Assembly (NCBI RefSeq): GCF_018390695.1
Contig: NZ_JAHBGF010000036.1
Location: 310,001-374,000, forward strand
Direction: 5' to 3'
Length of the DNA stretch: 64,000 bases
DNA from: Ancylobacter sonchi
GTDB lineage: Bacteria; Pseudomonadota; Alphaproteobacteria; Rhizobiales; Xanthobacteraceae
The position numbers and the translations under genes were made by a program. Under the pieces are notes generated by a model. That model had not been told where the DNA came from, searched no databases, and saw nothing but the letters and a program-made list of their open reading frames with translations. Numbering within the stretch: position 1 is the first letter of the stretch; the number at the start of each line of letters is the position of its first letter. Positions 43,362 to 52,922 of the stretch are shown here, piece after piece.

Positions 43362-43670
43362 CGTCGGCTTGGCGGCCGATGTGGTGGTGCCCGTCTGGCC
43401 GGTGGCCGACGAGCCGGCGGACTGCGCGGAATAATCATAGCCAGAATTGGCCGGCTGCTGCGGTGCCGCGTTGTAGTCGACGCCCGGCACGCCTTCCGGG
43501 AACACCGCGGTGCGGGCGCCCGGCAGCTTCTTCTCCCGCTCCTGGAACGGGTTCAGCTTGTCGATATCCATCGAGCCGCAGCCGGCGGTGGCGAGGGCGA
43601 GCGACAGCGCGGCGATCGCCAGCCCGGCACGGCGCGCCACACGCGCGGAATCACGCTTCATCGACAGCAT
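43356..43670 (-). CDS. Small lipoprotein of unknown function in the bamB position
   Basis: The 104-residue precursor has a lipobox: a hydrophobic signal followed by ALATAGC with the lipidated Cys near residue 31. It is followed by DIDKLNPFQEREKKLPGARTAVFPEGVPGVDYN and a Ser/Thr/Gln-rich tail (both quoted as separate parts). LNPF...KLPG...V resembles the start of alphaproteobacterial BamB. That beta-propeller lipoprotein usually lies between a YfgM-like gene and der, exactly as here, but no propeller follows. It may be a separate small family or a shortened BamB. AAGGAG precedes ATG 43670. Confidence 0.72.
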   Translation of the reverse strand: MLSMKRDSARVARRAGLAIAALSLALATAGCGSMDIDKLNPFQEREKKLPGARTAVFPEGVPGVDYNAAPQQPANSGYDYSAQSAGSSATGQTGTTTSAAKPTQ

Positions 43671-43682
43671 CCCAGGGTCTCC

Positions 43683-44390
43683 TTACTGCACGGCCGGTGC
43701 CGCCGGGGCGGCAGGCGCCGTCGCGGCCGGGGCCGCCTCGGCGGGAGCGCTCGCGCTGGCGAGCTTCTGCATCAGATCGGCGCGCTGGCGCAGGCCCGGC
43801 GCCGCCTGCCCGTCCGAGAGGATCGCCTCGAAGCTCTTGGCGGCGGCGGCGTAGTCGCCGGCCTTGTACTGGGCGAGGCCGACGATCTCGCGCGCCGAGT
43901 TGCGGAACGGGCCGGCCGGATCGGCCAGCGGCTGCATGCGGGTGGTGATGTCGGCGACCGAGGCGCTGTCCACCAGCAACAGGCCGGCGCGCAGCCGGGC
44001 AAGGTCGCGCATCAGCGGGCTGATGCGGTTGTCATTGGCGACGGCGTCATAGGCGGCCACCGCCCCGGCGCGGTCGGTCGGCGCCAGCGCGGCGGCGGCG
44101 CGGAAGCGCGCCAGCGTGGCATAGCCGGCGGTGCCGTCCTTCTCCAGCGCGGCGAAGGCGGTCTCCGCGTCGCCGCTCTTGCCGTCGGCGGCGAGCTTCA
44201 GCGCCGACTCGAAGCGGGCGCTGGATTCCTGCTGCTGCTGGAGATTCCACCATTCGACGCCGCGCCAGACCGCGACGCCGGCGACGACCAGCACCGCGGC
44301 GCCGATCACCACCACGCCATAGCGTTTCCACAAGCGGGCGAACCGCTCGCGACGAAGGTCCTCGTCGATTTCGTGGAAAATGTCAGCCAT
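43683..44390 (-). CDS. YfgM-like tetratricopeptide membrane protein
   Basis: This 235-residue protein has a short cytoplasmic N-terminus (MADIFHEIDEDLRRERFARLWKRYG), one membrane segment near residues 25-45 and a periplasmic helical TPR-like domain. It ends in an Ala/Pro-rich tail. YfgM in E. coli works with the Sec translocon and periplasmic chaperones. The ATG at 44390 is chosen because the family starts there; the frame continues 20 codons upstream. It lies 12 bases before the lipoprotein gene, in one unit with der. Confidence 0.88.
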   Translation of the reverse strand: MADIFHEIDEDLRRERFARLWKRYGVVVIGAAVLVVAGVAVWRGVEWWNLQQQQESSARFESALKLAADGKSGDAETAFAALEKDGTAGYATLARFRAAAALAPTDRAGAVAAYDAVANDNRISPLMRDLARLRAGLLLVDSASVADITTRMQPLADPAGPFRNSAREIVGLAQYKAGDYAAAAKSFEAILSDGQAAPGLRQRADLMQKLASASAPAEAAPAATAPAAPAAPAVQ

Positions 44391-44535
44391 GTCGCGATCC
44401 GTGGGGAAAAAGGTCGGGAAATGCCGGCGCCGCGCGGGAAGCGGCGGCAATCCGGCACCTTGAGAAGGCCGCGTAAACTAGCGATGCGGCTTCAGCAAGG
44501 CAAATGCGTGCCGAAACCGCGTGCCAGTCCGCCGG

Positions 44536-45357
44536 TCACACTTTCTTGGGCGCGTAGACGTGCTCGGCCGCCGGGAAGGAGCGCGCGCGCACCTCGCTGG
44601 CATAGGCCTCCACCGCGGCGCCGATGGCCGGGCCGATCTCGGCGAACTTCTTGACGAAGCGCGGCACCCGGTCCGAAAGGCCGAGCATGTCCTCCAGCAC
44701 CAGGATCTGCCCGTCGCAGGCCGGCGAGCCGCCGATGCCGATGGTGGGCGGGGCGACCTCGGCGGTGATCTGGCGGGCCAGCGGCTCGGAGATCGCCTCC
44801 AGCACGATGGAAAAGGCGCCGGCATCGGCGATGGAGCGGGCGTCGTCGAGAATGAGCTGGGCGCTCGCCTCGTCGCGCCCCAGCGCCTTGAAGGAGCCGA
44901 GCGTGTTGATCGCCTGCGGGGTCAGGCCGACATGGCCCATCACCGGCACGCCGCGATCGGCGAGGAAGCGCACCGTCTCGGCCATGCGACGGCCGCCTTC
45001 CAGCTTGATCGCGCCGGCGCCGGTCTCCTTCAGCACCCGCGAGGCGGTGGCGAAGGCCTGCTGCGGCGAGCCCTCATAGGAGCCGAACGGCAGGTCGACC
45101 ACCACCAGCGCGCGCGAGGAGCCCCGCATCACCGCCTGGCCCTGCAGGATCATCATCTCGACGGTGACGGGAACCGTGGTCTCCATGCCGTGCATCACCA
45201 TGCCCAGCGAATCGCCCACCAGCATGAAGTCGACATGCGGGTCGATCAGCCGGGCGGTATGGGCATGGTAGGAGGTGAGCGAGACGATGGGATCGCCGCC
45301 CTTGCGGGCACGGATGTCGGGAGCGGTGAGCCGGCGGACCGCGGACTGGACGGACAT
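44536..45357 (-). CDS. panB: 3-methyl-2-oxobutanoate hydroxymethyltransferase
   Basis: The 273-residue TIM-barrel enzyme makes ketopantoate for coenzyme A synthesis. Family motifs are [28 protein letters not shown] with the metal-binding Asp, [26 protein letters not shown] and [14 protein letters not shown]. The ATG at 45357 follows GAGGAAG. panC is not adjacent. Confidence 0.96.
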   Translation of the reverse strand: MSVQSAVRRLTAPDIRARKGGDPIVSLTSYHAHTARLIDPHVDFMLVGDSLGMVMHGMETTVPVTVEMMILQGQAVMRGSSRALVVVDLPFGSYEGSPQQAFATASRVLKETGAGAIKLEGGRRMAETVRFLADRGVPVMGHVGLTPQAINTLGSFKALGRDEASAQLILDDARSIADAGAFSIVLEAISEPLARQITAEVAPPTIGIGGSPACDGQILVLEDMLGLSDRVPRFVKKFAEIGPAIGAAVEAYASEVRARSFPAAEHVYAPKKV

Positions 45358-45417
45358 GGGCACTTCCTCGTTTCGGCCGGGACTTGGGCGCCCGGCGTCG
45401 ATCTTAGGGCAGCAGGC

Positions 45418-45990
45418 TTAGTGCATCAGCACGGGTACCCCGACCACATAGGGGTGGAACCAGAATGCGAGCGCCGCATAAAGCACGAGCCCGACCAGCA
45501 CCGCAACGACGTCACCGCCCCAGCCCTTCGGCGCCACCGGCAGCGGCACGCCGCGCCGCTTTACCGAGATGCGGTCATAGACCGCCCAGGCGAGGATGAC
45601 GCCGGCCAGCACCATGGTGGCGGCATCGCCATTGGCGAGGAGATGCGCCAGCGCCCAGATCTTCACCCCGACCAGCATCGGGTGCTTCAGCCGGGCCCGC
45701 AGATGGCTCGGCACCAGATAGGCGCCGATGGCGATGGTGGAGAACAGCATCAGCGTCAGCGCGATGTGGCGCATCGCCACCGGCGGCTCCCACAGCTGCG
45801 CCGGACCGGCGGCGCGCCAGGCGCCATAGCCATAGGCGATCATCAGCACTGCGGCGATCGAGACCAGCGAGTAGATCGCCCGGTAGGGCAGCAGCCCCAG
45901 CCGCGCCACGGCCTGTGCCCGCGCCTCGCGCAAGGTGGTGAAGATATGAGCGGCGAGAAACAGCACCAGCCCGGCCAGCATCAGCAGCAT
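45418..45990 (-). CDS. NnrU family membrane protein
   Basis: The 190-residue protein has five or six membrane segments, including LFLAAHIFTTLREARA, the central PSHLRARLKHPMLVGVKIWALAHLLANGD and a C-terminal FHPYVVGV (as separate parts). NnrU was first linked to nitrite and nitric oxide metabolism and belongs to the group that includes isoprenoid enzymes. No denitrification gene is near, so the role is open. AGGGGATC precedes the ATG. Confidence 0.88.
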   Translation of the reverse strand: MLLMLAGLVLFLAAHIFTTLREARAQAVARLGLLPYRAIYSLVSIAAVLMIAYGYGAWRAAGPAQLWEPPVAMRHIALTLMLFSTIAIGAYLVPSHLRARLKHPMLVGVKIWALAHLLANGDAATMVLAGVILAWAVYDRISVKRRGVPLPVAPKGWGGDVVAVLVGLVLYAALAFWFHPYVVGVPVLMH

Positions 45991-46597
45991 GTCGCGATCC
46001 CCTCTTCAGCGAAGCGGCGCCACGCTAGAGCAAGCGCGAGTGAATTTGAACGTGTCCAAAGTGGAAACCGCGCGGCCGACGCCTCCCGGGGTGTTCCCCG
46101 AAGTTCGCCATGGCGGCCGCAGGAAAATCCACCTAGCGCGAACGCATAGCCATCGGCTCATCGCGACCGCCCGCCGCGCAGACCTCGAACACCTCGATGC
46201 GCCGCAAATATTAGCCAATATTGTGCCGGACGATGCCTTGCCGCCGAGGCAGCAGACCGGCGGCGCGACACGCCCGAGACGCTCGCGCGCAGGGCCTCTT
46301 ACATGCCTCGCGCCCGTCCCGCGCGCCGATTATTGGAGCGATGCCGTGGCGCTTTGACCTTGAAACGCCACACTACACGGGTTAACCACACAACTTCGTT
46401 GAAGCTGCCGTGCCTGAGCGTCTCGAGAGAGATACCGGAGCGTGCGCGCCAAGACCGACGCCCGACGGTGGCACGGATCCGCATCCCGGAAGGGGTGCTG
46501 CCGTGCCCGTCGCGGCGGGCGTGACCGCCCTTCCCGCCGGACGCCGGGGCACTTCGCGCGCGGCTTGCCGACCCGAAACACCAGTGCAGGTGACGCG
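45991..46597. other. Divergent gap between nnrU and the TPR-glycosyltransferase gene
   Basis: This 607-base gap has no convincing gene. A short AT-rich palindrome-like patch, AATATT-AGCC-AATATT, lies near 46207-46222, and GGTTAACC lies near 46380. No good promoter pair was found. A 122-codon plus-strand frame has no ribosome binding site or recognisable content. Confidence 0.5.
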
Positions 46598-49294
46598 ATG
46601 ACGTCCGAGTCCACCGACCGGTTCAGCAAGGCCAAGGCGCTCGCCGCCGCCGGCAAGAACGATCAAGCCGAAGCCCTTCTGCGCAAGACGCTGGAATCCC
46701 ATCCGCAGCAGGAAAAATCGCTGGTGCTGCTCGCCGATCTGCGGCGCAAGGCCGGCGACCGCAACGAGGCCCGGGCACTGTTCCAGCGGGCATGGGCCGC
46801 CGGCAACCGGGACCCGAGAGTGGGACACCGCTACGCCAAGCTGCTGATGCTGATGAGGCAGCCCGACGAAGCCGAAACGGTGCTGCGGCAATTGCTCGAG
46901 GTCACCCCCGAACACGCGGAATCGCGCCTGCAGCTGGTCGGGCTGCGTCGGCGGCAGCGCGACGTCGCCGATGCCGACGCGCTGCTCGAACAGGGCTGGT
47001 CGCTGCGTCCCGGCGAACCGCTGATCGCCCTCGCCCTCGCCGACCGATTCCTGGCGAAGAAGCAGCTGCCGGAAGCCGAGGCCGTGCTGCGCCAGGCGCT
47101 GGAGGGCGCGCCGAAGCAGGTCGACGTGCTGGCGAAGCTCGCCGAGCTGCGGCGGCGGCAGGACGATCCGGCAGAGGCGGAAGCCCTGCTGCGTCGTGCC
47201 TGGACCGTTCAGCCCGCCGCGGCCGCCGTCGCCCTCGACCTCGCCAAGCTGATGATTCGCGGCAAGCGCACCGACGACGCCGAAACCGTCCTGCGCCAGA
47301 CATTGGAGGCCGCCCCGGGCGAGACCGAAGTCCGGCTGCAGCTCGCCGAGCTGCGGCGGCGGGACGACCGGACCGAGGCGGAGGCGCTGCTGCGCGAGGC
47401 ATGGAGCGCCCAGCCCGGCACCACCGCCATCGCCCTCGACCTGGTGAAGCTGCTGCTGCTCGACCAGCGAACGGAAGAAGCCGAGGCTGTCCTGCAGCGC
47501 AGCCTGGAGAGTACCCCGAACGAGCTCGACCTCCGCCTGCAGCTCGCCACCCTGCTGCGGCGGCGCGGAAGCGTGGCGGAGGCCGAAGCCGTGCTCCGCC
47601 AGGGCTGGGCCCTGCAGCCCGACGCCGTCATCTTCGTGCTCGAACTCTCGAGGACGTTCCTGTTCGCCGGGCAGACGGAACAGGCCCGCACCGTGTTGCT
47701 GGAAGGGCTGGAGTCGCTGCCCGAGCATCCCGAGCTGCTGCTGGCGCTGGGACACCGGCAGGCGGTGGAAGGTCACGAAGAAGACGCCGTCGCGACGTTC
47801 AAGCGCGCCATCGCGACGCCGGAATCACCGGCGGAGGCCTGGATCGGGCTGGCCAACACATTGGGGCGCCAGATCTCCGCCCGGCAGACGCTGGAAATAC
47901 TGGTGCAGGCGCTGGCCGCCAAGAAGGACGACCCGGCCATTCATTGCGCGCTGGGCCATCATCTCCTGTCGATGGGCTACATCACGGAAGCCGAGCAGCT
48001 GGTCGCCGCCGCGGTCGGCCGGTTCTCCGGCGACGCGAATCTCGCCGCGCTGGCCGTCATGCTCGCCACGCTGCGCGGACGTTATGACGAGGCCCACGCC
48101 ACCCTGGAGGCGATGCCCGAGAAGAAGCGGCCGGACCAGCGGCTCAAGACGCGGATGGCCGCAGGACTGCTGAAGGCGCAATGGCGGGTCGACGAGGCGC
48201 TCGACGTCTTCCGGCAGCCGGACATGCGGGAACTGGACGGGCAGGAATACCGAACCCTGTCGTCGATCCAGCTGATGGCGCTCGACGTCGCCGGCGCCCG
48301 GCAGAGCATCGGCCACTCGCACCGCCTGATCCGGCGGCTTCAGGGCCGCAATGTCTCGCGCGGGCTCACCGGCGAGATCGTCAACGACTTCTGGACCGAC
48401 GCGCAGGCCCTCGCCGCCGCGCAGGAGGCCCGCAAGCGCGGCTCCCTGCGGCAATGGGTCGAGACCGTCAACGCGAACCGGCATCATACCGGCTGCGCCC
48501 TCGGCTTCCTCATCCATCTGCGGCAGACTGGCTTCCTCGACGAGAAGCCCGTCCATCCCGACCACCGGCCCATCCCGCGCCATATCCACCAGTTCTGGGA
48601 CACGCCGGAGCTCCCCGACGACGTCGCCGCGCTGATGGGCAGCTGGCGCGGGCGCAACCCCGAATGGGGATACACCCGGCACACCCTCGCCTCGGCGCGG
48701 GAATGGGTCCAGCACTACCCTGACGAGCGTCTGCTGCGCGCCTTCCGGCACATGCCGGCCATCGCCGGCAAGGCCGACCTGCTGCGCCTCGCCATCCTCC
48801 ATGTCGAGGGCGGCGTCTATGCCGATGCCGACGACCGCTGCCTCGCCCCGCTCGACCCGTTCCTGGCCGGGCACGACATGGTGCTGCGGCAGGAGCATTA
48901 CGGCACCATCGGCAACAATTTCCTCGCCGTGCGGCCCGGCCATCCGGTCATCGGGCAGGCGCTGGAGGAGGCGATCACCTCGGTGTTGCGCGGCGACCGC
49001 GAATCCATCTGGCTGTCGAGCGGGCCCGGCCTCATCACCCGCGTGCTGGCTTCCTATCTCGTCGACGACCCGCGCCGGCTGGAGACGCTCGGCCGCGAGA
49101 TCCTGGTGTGCGACCAGCCGCGCATCACCCATTTCTGCGCCTCGGGATGCCGGGCCTCCTACAAGAGCTCGGAACGCTACTGGCAGGCCGGCGAGTTCAA
49201 CACCCTGCCGCAGACGGCGCAGCGCCCGTCCGGCTCCCCCGCCGCCCTGGCGATGGCGGCACCGGCCGCCGATCCGGCGGTCTCGCCCGCCTGA
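46598..49294 (+). CDS. TPR-repeat protein fused to an Och1-like glycosyltransferase domain
   Basis: The 898-residue protein has no signal peptide or membrane segment. Residues ~15-440 are tetratricopeptide repeats built from a 68-residue double unit (EAEAVLRQ.LE..P....RLQLA.LRRR then EAEALLR.AW..QP), with about five copies. Residues ~440-650 are further helical repeats. Residues ~659-880 form a glycosyltransferase domain of the sugar-binding DXD group (family GT32/Och1-like): IPRHIHQFWDTPELPDD, ADLLRLAILHVEGGVYADADDR with DXD near residue 743, and GNNFLAVRPGHPV. The arrangement recalls TPR-bearing protein O-glycosyltransferases, though with a different catalytic fold. Acceptor unknown. Confidence 0.82.
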   Translation: MTSESTDRFSKAKALAAAGKNDQAEALLRKTLESHPQQEKSLVLLADLRRKAGDRNEARALFQRAWAAGNRDPRVGHRYAKLLMLMRQPDEAETVLRQLLEVTPEHAESRLQLVGLRRRQRDVADADALLEQGWSLRPGEPLIALALADRFLAKKQLPEAEAVLRQALEGAPKQVDVLAKLAELRRRQDDPAEAEALLRRAWTVQPAAAAVALDLAKLMIRGKRTDDAETVLRQTLEAAPGETEVRLQLAELRRRDDRTEAEALLREAWSAQPGTTAIALDLVKLLLLDQRTEEAEAVLQRSLESTPNELDLRLQLATLLRRRGSVAEAEAVLRQGWALQPDAVIFVLELSRTFLFAGQTEQARTVLLEGLESLPEHPELLLALGHRQAVEGHEEDAVATFKRAIATPESPAEAWIGLANTLGRQISARQTLEILVQALAAKKDDPAIHCALGHHLLSMGYITEAEQLVAAAVGRFSGDANLAALAVMLATLRGRYDEAHATLEAMPEKKRPDQRLKTRMAAGLLKAQWRVDEALDVFRQPDMRELDGQEYRTLSSIQLMALDVAGARQSIGHSHRLIRRLQGRNVSRGLTGEIVNDFWTDAQALAAAQEARKRGSLRQWVETVNANRHHTGCALGFLIHLRQTGFLDEKPVHPDHRPIPRHIHQFWDTPELPDDVAALMGSWRGRNPEWGYTRHTLASAREWVQHYPDERLLRAFRHMPAIAGKADLLRLAILHVEGGVYADADDRCLAPLDPFLAGHDMVLRQEHYGTIGNNFLAVRPGHPVIGQALEEAITSVLRGDRESIWLSSGPGLITRVLASYLVDDPRRLETLGREILVCDQPRITHFCASGCRASYKSSERYWQAGEFNTLPQTAQRPSGSPAALAMAAPAADPAVSPA

Positions 49295-49421
49295 GCGCGG
49301 TACCGCCGGCGGTTGCGCCGGTGGCCGCACCGCCGACCATGCGTAGCAACCACACTGCCGCCGCACGCGACGCCATGGCAGAGTGACCTTTCGAGGTCGC
49401 TCCTCCGGGGGTGCGGGACAG

Positions 49422-49862
49422 ATGAAACCGGTGCTCGCCGCGCTGCTCGGCGCACTGACGCTCTGCATGGGCCTGCCGGGCCTGGCATCGCCTGCCAGGG
49501 CCAGCGGCGTGGTCGCCTATGTCGATATCGGCGCGCAGCGGATGGATGTGTGGGTAGCCGGCGCGCGGCAGTTCAGCTGGCCGGTCTCCACCGCGCGCCG
49601 CGGCTACCTTACCCCGACCGGCAGCTTCCGCCCCCAGCGCACGCACCAGCGCTACTTCTCGCGCAAATATGACAACGCGCCGATGCCCTATGCGGTGTTC
49701 TTCCATCGCGGCTGGGCGATCCACGGCACCAACGACCTCAACCGGCTCGGGCGCCCGGCCTCGCATGGCTGCATCCGCCTTTCCCCCGGCCATGCCGCGA
49801 CCTTCTACCGGCTGGTCGGCGCCCATGGCCGCGCCGGTACGCGCATCGTGATCACCCGCTGA
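49422..49862 (+). CDS. L,D-transpeptidase (YkuD family)
   Basis: The 146-residue exported enzyme has a signal peptide ending SPARA. The YkuD domain runs from VAYVDIGAQRMDVWV to the end, with the catalytic His-Cys motif HGT...LGRPASHGCIRLS. It forms or exchanges peptidoglycan cross-links, or attaches proteins, in the periplasm. The ATG at 49422 gives the signal peptide its usual form; the ribosome binding site is weak. Confidence 0.92.
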   Translation: MKPVLAALLGALTLCMGLPGLASPARASGVVAYVDIGAQRMDVWVAGARQFSWPVSTARRGYLTPTGSFRPQRTHQRYFSRKYDNAPMPYAVFFHRGWAIHGTNDLNRLGRPASHGCIRLSPGHAATFYRLVGAHGRAGTRIVITR

Positions 49863-49947
49863 GGGCCGGCTGCCAAAGGACTGCGGAAGATGCTAGCGTG
49901 CCATTGCCGGCGGCGGGGCTCGACGCGTGGCGGTCCCTGGGAAGGTC

Positions 49948-51138
49948 ATGCTGCTCGACTATTCTTCGCTGCTCGTCTCGGCCGGCTTTTCCACTCTCTG
50001 CGTGACGGCCCTGTTCTTCGGAGCCTGGGTAAGCACCCGCAGCGACGGGTTCCTGCTCACCTGCTCCATCGCCGTCGCCTTTATCGTCGGCACGCTCGCT
50101 CTCTATCGCTTCTATTTCATCGAACCGACGCCGGCCCGGCTGGCGATGGCCTTCGCCCCCATGCTCGCCGGTCTTTCGTTGCTCTATGGCGCCGCCCATC
50201 AGTTCCGCCGCCGCATATCGCCCATCCGGCCCGCGCTGCTCGGCGCGCTGACGCTGCCCATAGCCCTGCCGCCAGCGGCACTGGGTTATGACGGCATCGG
50301 CCTTGGCCTGATCAACCTGTGTGCCGGCGGGCTGCTGATCGCCACCGCCCGCGAATACTGGAAGGGCCGGCGGGAAGCGCGCATCGCCATTGCCGGGCTC
50401 TGCCTGTTCTATCTGCTGGTCGCGGTCTCCTTCCTGCTCTGCACGCTGGCGCTGGCGATCGAGGGCAACGCCGTGCTGACCGGCCCGCCGTCGAACTGGG
50501 CGGAGGACCTCAACATCCTCACGGTGATCGTCGCGGTGCCGGGCATCGGCGCGATCACGCTGGCCCTCAAGCAGGCCCGCCTCGCGCAGGCGCACAAGCA
50601 CGACGCCATGACCGATCCGCTGACAGGCCTGCTCAACCGCCGGGCGCTGTTCGACATGGTCGAGGCCATGGCGATGGGCAGCGAGATGGCCGTCATCGTC
50701 TTCGACCTCGACCGCTTCAAGGTGGTCAACGACACCTACGGCCATGCGGTCGGCGACAGGGTGCTGGTGCATTTCGCCCGCGCGCTGCGCCAGCACCTGC
50801 GCAAGGGCCAGCTGGCCGCCCGGCTCGGCGGCGAGGAATTCGCGCTGGTGCTGAGCGATACCGGGCCGGACACCGCGCTCGCCCATGCCGAGGCGGTGCG
50901 GGCGAGCTTCACGAAGTCGGTGCAGGCCGCGAAAGGGTTCACCTGCACGGTGAGCGCCGGCATCGCCTTCGGCCGCACCGACGCCGGTCCGTTCGAGGCG
51001 ACGCTGAACGCCGCCGACCAGATGCTCTATCGCGCCAAGCGCTCCGGCCGCGACCGGGCGGTGGTCGACGGCCTCGTTTCCGGCTGGCCGGAGTCGCAGC
51101 AGGCCCTGTTCACGCAGCCTTCTTCTTCACGTCCTTGA
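49948..51138 (+). CDS. Membrane-bound diguanylate cyclase
   Basis: The 396-residue protein has six or seven membrane segments in residues 1-205, a short linker helix, then a GGDEF domain (DAMTDPLTGLLNRRALFD ... FDLDRFKVVNDTYGHAVGD ... LAARLGGEEFALVL). The active-site motif is intact (GGEEF), so it should make cyclic di-GMP. The inhibitory I-site RxxD expected five residues before GGEEF reads RKGQ, so product inhibition may be absent. A GTG seven codons upstream (49927) is the other possible start. The last 29 bases overlap convergent prfC. Confidence 0.9.
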   Translation: MLLDYSSLLVSAGFSTLCVTALFFGAWVSTRSDGFLLTCSIAVAFIVGTLALYRFYFIEPTPARLAMAFAPMLAGLSLLYGAAHQFRRRISPIRPALLGALTLPIALPPAALGYDGIGLGLINLCAGGLLIATAREYWKGRREARIAIAGLCLFYLLVAVSFLLCTLALAIEGNAVLTGPPSNWAEDLNILTVIVAVPGIGAITLALKQARLAQAHKHDAMTDPLTGLLNRRALFDMVEAMAMGSEMAVIVFDLDRFKVVNDTYGHAVGDRVLVHFARALRQHLRKGQLAARLGGEEFALVLSDTGPDTALAHAEAVRASFTKSVQAAKGFTCTVSAGIAFGRTDAGPFEATLNAADQMLYRAKRSGRDRAVVDGLVSGWPESQQALFTQPSSSRP

Positions 51139-52720
51139 TGTCGGTGAAGACGATGCCCGGCCAGCGGTCGCCGGTATAGCCGACCATGAAGGCGGACGGG
51201 GCGAGGAACACCGGGTCGCCGTCGAGGTCCTCCGCCATGGAGGAGCGGTTGGCGGTGGAGAAATCCTCGAGCTTCTTGGCTTCCTCGCACGACACCCAGC
51301 GCGCCAGCTGGAATTCCGACATGTCGAAGCCGACCTCGAGGCCGTATTCGGCGTCGAGCCGGTTCTTCAGCACGTCGAGCTGCAGCGGCCCGACCACGCC
51401 GACCAGCGCCGGCGAGCCGTCATTGGGACGGAACACCTGCACCACGCCTTCCTCGGCCATTTCCTGCAGTGCCTGCTTCAGCTTCTTGGCCTTCATGGCG
51501 TCAGGCAGCTTCACCCGGCGCAGGATTTCCGGCGCGAAGCTCGGCACGCCGACGAAGTTGAGCTCCTCGCCCTCGGTCAGCGTGTCGCCGATGCGCAGAT
51601 TGCCGTGGTTGGGGATGCCCACCACGTCGCCGGCATAAGCTTCCTCCGCCAGCTGGCGGTCCTGCGCGAAGAAGAACTGCGGCGTGGCGAGGCTCATCGG
51701 CTTGCCGGTGCGTACCAGCTTGGCCTTCATGCCGCGCGTCAGCTTGCCCGAGCACAGCCGCGCGAAGGCGATGCGGTCGCGGTGGTTCGGGTCCATGTTC
51801 GCCTGGATCTTGAACACGAAGGCCGACATGCGCGGCTCCTCGGCCTCGACCCGGCGCTTGTCGGCATCCTGCGCACGCGGCGGCGGGGCATATTTGCCGA
51901 GGCCTTCCAGGAGGTCGCCGACGCCGAAATTGCGCAGCGCCGAGCCGAAATAGACCGGAGTCAGATGGCCTTCGAGGAAGCTGTCGAGCTCGAACGGGTT
52001 GCAGCCCTCGCGCACCAGACCGAGTTCCTCGGCGAGCGCCGCCTCGTCGAGCGATTTGTTCAGCGCCGCGATGGTCGCCATGCTCATGTCGCGCAAGGGG
52101 CCGGTCTTGCCCTCGTCGCCGTCGAGCAGCCGCATGCCGCCGGTGGCGATGTCCATGGTGCCGACGAAATCGCGCCCGCGTCCCACCGGCCAGGTCATCG
52201 GCGTGGTGTCGAGCGCCAGCGTCTTCTCGATCTCGTCGAGGATCTCGAACGGATCGCGGCTCTCGCGGTCCATCTTGTTGATGAAGGTGATGATCGGGAT
52301 GTCGCGCAGCCGGCAGACCTCGAGCAGCTTGCGCGTGCGCGCCTCGATGCCCTTGGCCGCGTCGATCACCATCACCGCCGCGTCGACGGCGGTCAGCGTG
52401 CGATAGGTATCTTCCGAGAAGTCCTCATGGCCCGGCGTGTCCAGCAGGTTGAACACATGGCCGTCGAACTCGAAGGTCATCACCGAGGTGGCGACCGAGA
52501 TGCCGCGTTCGCGCTCGATCGCCATCCAGTCCGAGCGGGTGGAGCGGCGGTCCTTCTTGGCGCGCACCTGGCCGGCGAGCTGGATCGCGCCGCCGAACAG
52601 CAGCAGCTTTTCGGTCAGCGTGGTCTTGCCGGCGTCCGGGTGCGAGATGATCGCAAAGGTGCGCCGGCGCGCGACTTCGAGCGCGATGGGCGAGGCGGCG
52701 GAGTTGGAGAGCGCGTTCAT
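51110..52720 (-). CDS. prfC: Peptide chain release factor 3
   Basis: The 536-residue translational GTPase has ISHPDAGKTTLTEKLLLFGGAIQLAG, switch II DTPGHEDFSEDTYR, NKMD as G4 and the RF3-specific C-terminal domain. It recycles release factors 1 and 2. Length matches E. coli RF3. The ATG at 52720 is chosen; the frame extends 16 codons further but without a conserved part. Its 3' end is antisense to the cyclase gene's last 29 bases. Confidence 0.96.
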   Translation of the reverse strand: MNALSNSAASPIALEVARRRTFAIISHPDAGKTTLTEKLLLFGGAIQLAGQVRAKKDRRSTRSDWMAIERERGISVATSVMTFEFDGHVFNLLDTPGHEDFSEDTYRTLTAVDAAVMVIDAAKGIEARTRKLLEVCRLRDIPIITFINKMDRESRDPFEILDEIEKTLALDTTPMTWPVGRGRDFVGTMDIATGGMRLLDGDEGKTGPLRDMSMATIAALNKSLDEAALAEELGLVREGCNPFELDSFLEGHLTPVYFGSALRNFGVGDLLEGLGKYAPPPRAQDADKRRVEAEEPRMSAFVFKIQANMDPNHRDRIAFARLCSGKLTRGMKAKLVRTGKPMSLATPQFFFAQDRQLAEEAYAGDVVGIPNHGNLRIGDTLTEGEELNFVGVPSFAPEILRRVKLPDAMKAKKLKQALQEMAEEGVVQVFRPNDGSPALVGVVGPLQLDVLKNRLDAEYGLEVGFDMSEFQLARWVSCEEAKKLEDFSTANRSSMAEDLDGDPVFLAPSAFMVGYTGDRWPGIVFTDIKDVKKKAA

Positions 52721-52922
52721 GCGCGCCGATGTGGCAGGGATGGCGCGGCTTATCAAGAGGCGGCGCACCTCGCCGGCCCGTTCATCGGGCCGACGGGCCT
52801 GTTCCGGGCTGCCGACAGGGCTTCCGGCGGCCCGGCCGACCCGCTATTCCTCGCGCGTATCGGATTGGCGCGTATCGGACGGGCACCGGTCATCCTTATG
52901 TCGCGTCCAGGGAGATCCCGTC

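Noticed and set aside
45989..46357. A 122-codon frame in the nnrU upstream gap
   Set aside because: No ribosome binding site, composition like random sequence, and no recognisable domain.
46382..47776. A 464-codon antisense frame across the TPR region
   Set aside because: It looks repetitive only because the TPR codons on the other strand are repetitive; there is no start signal.
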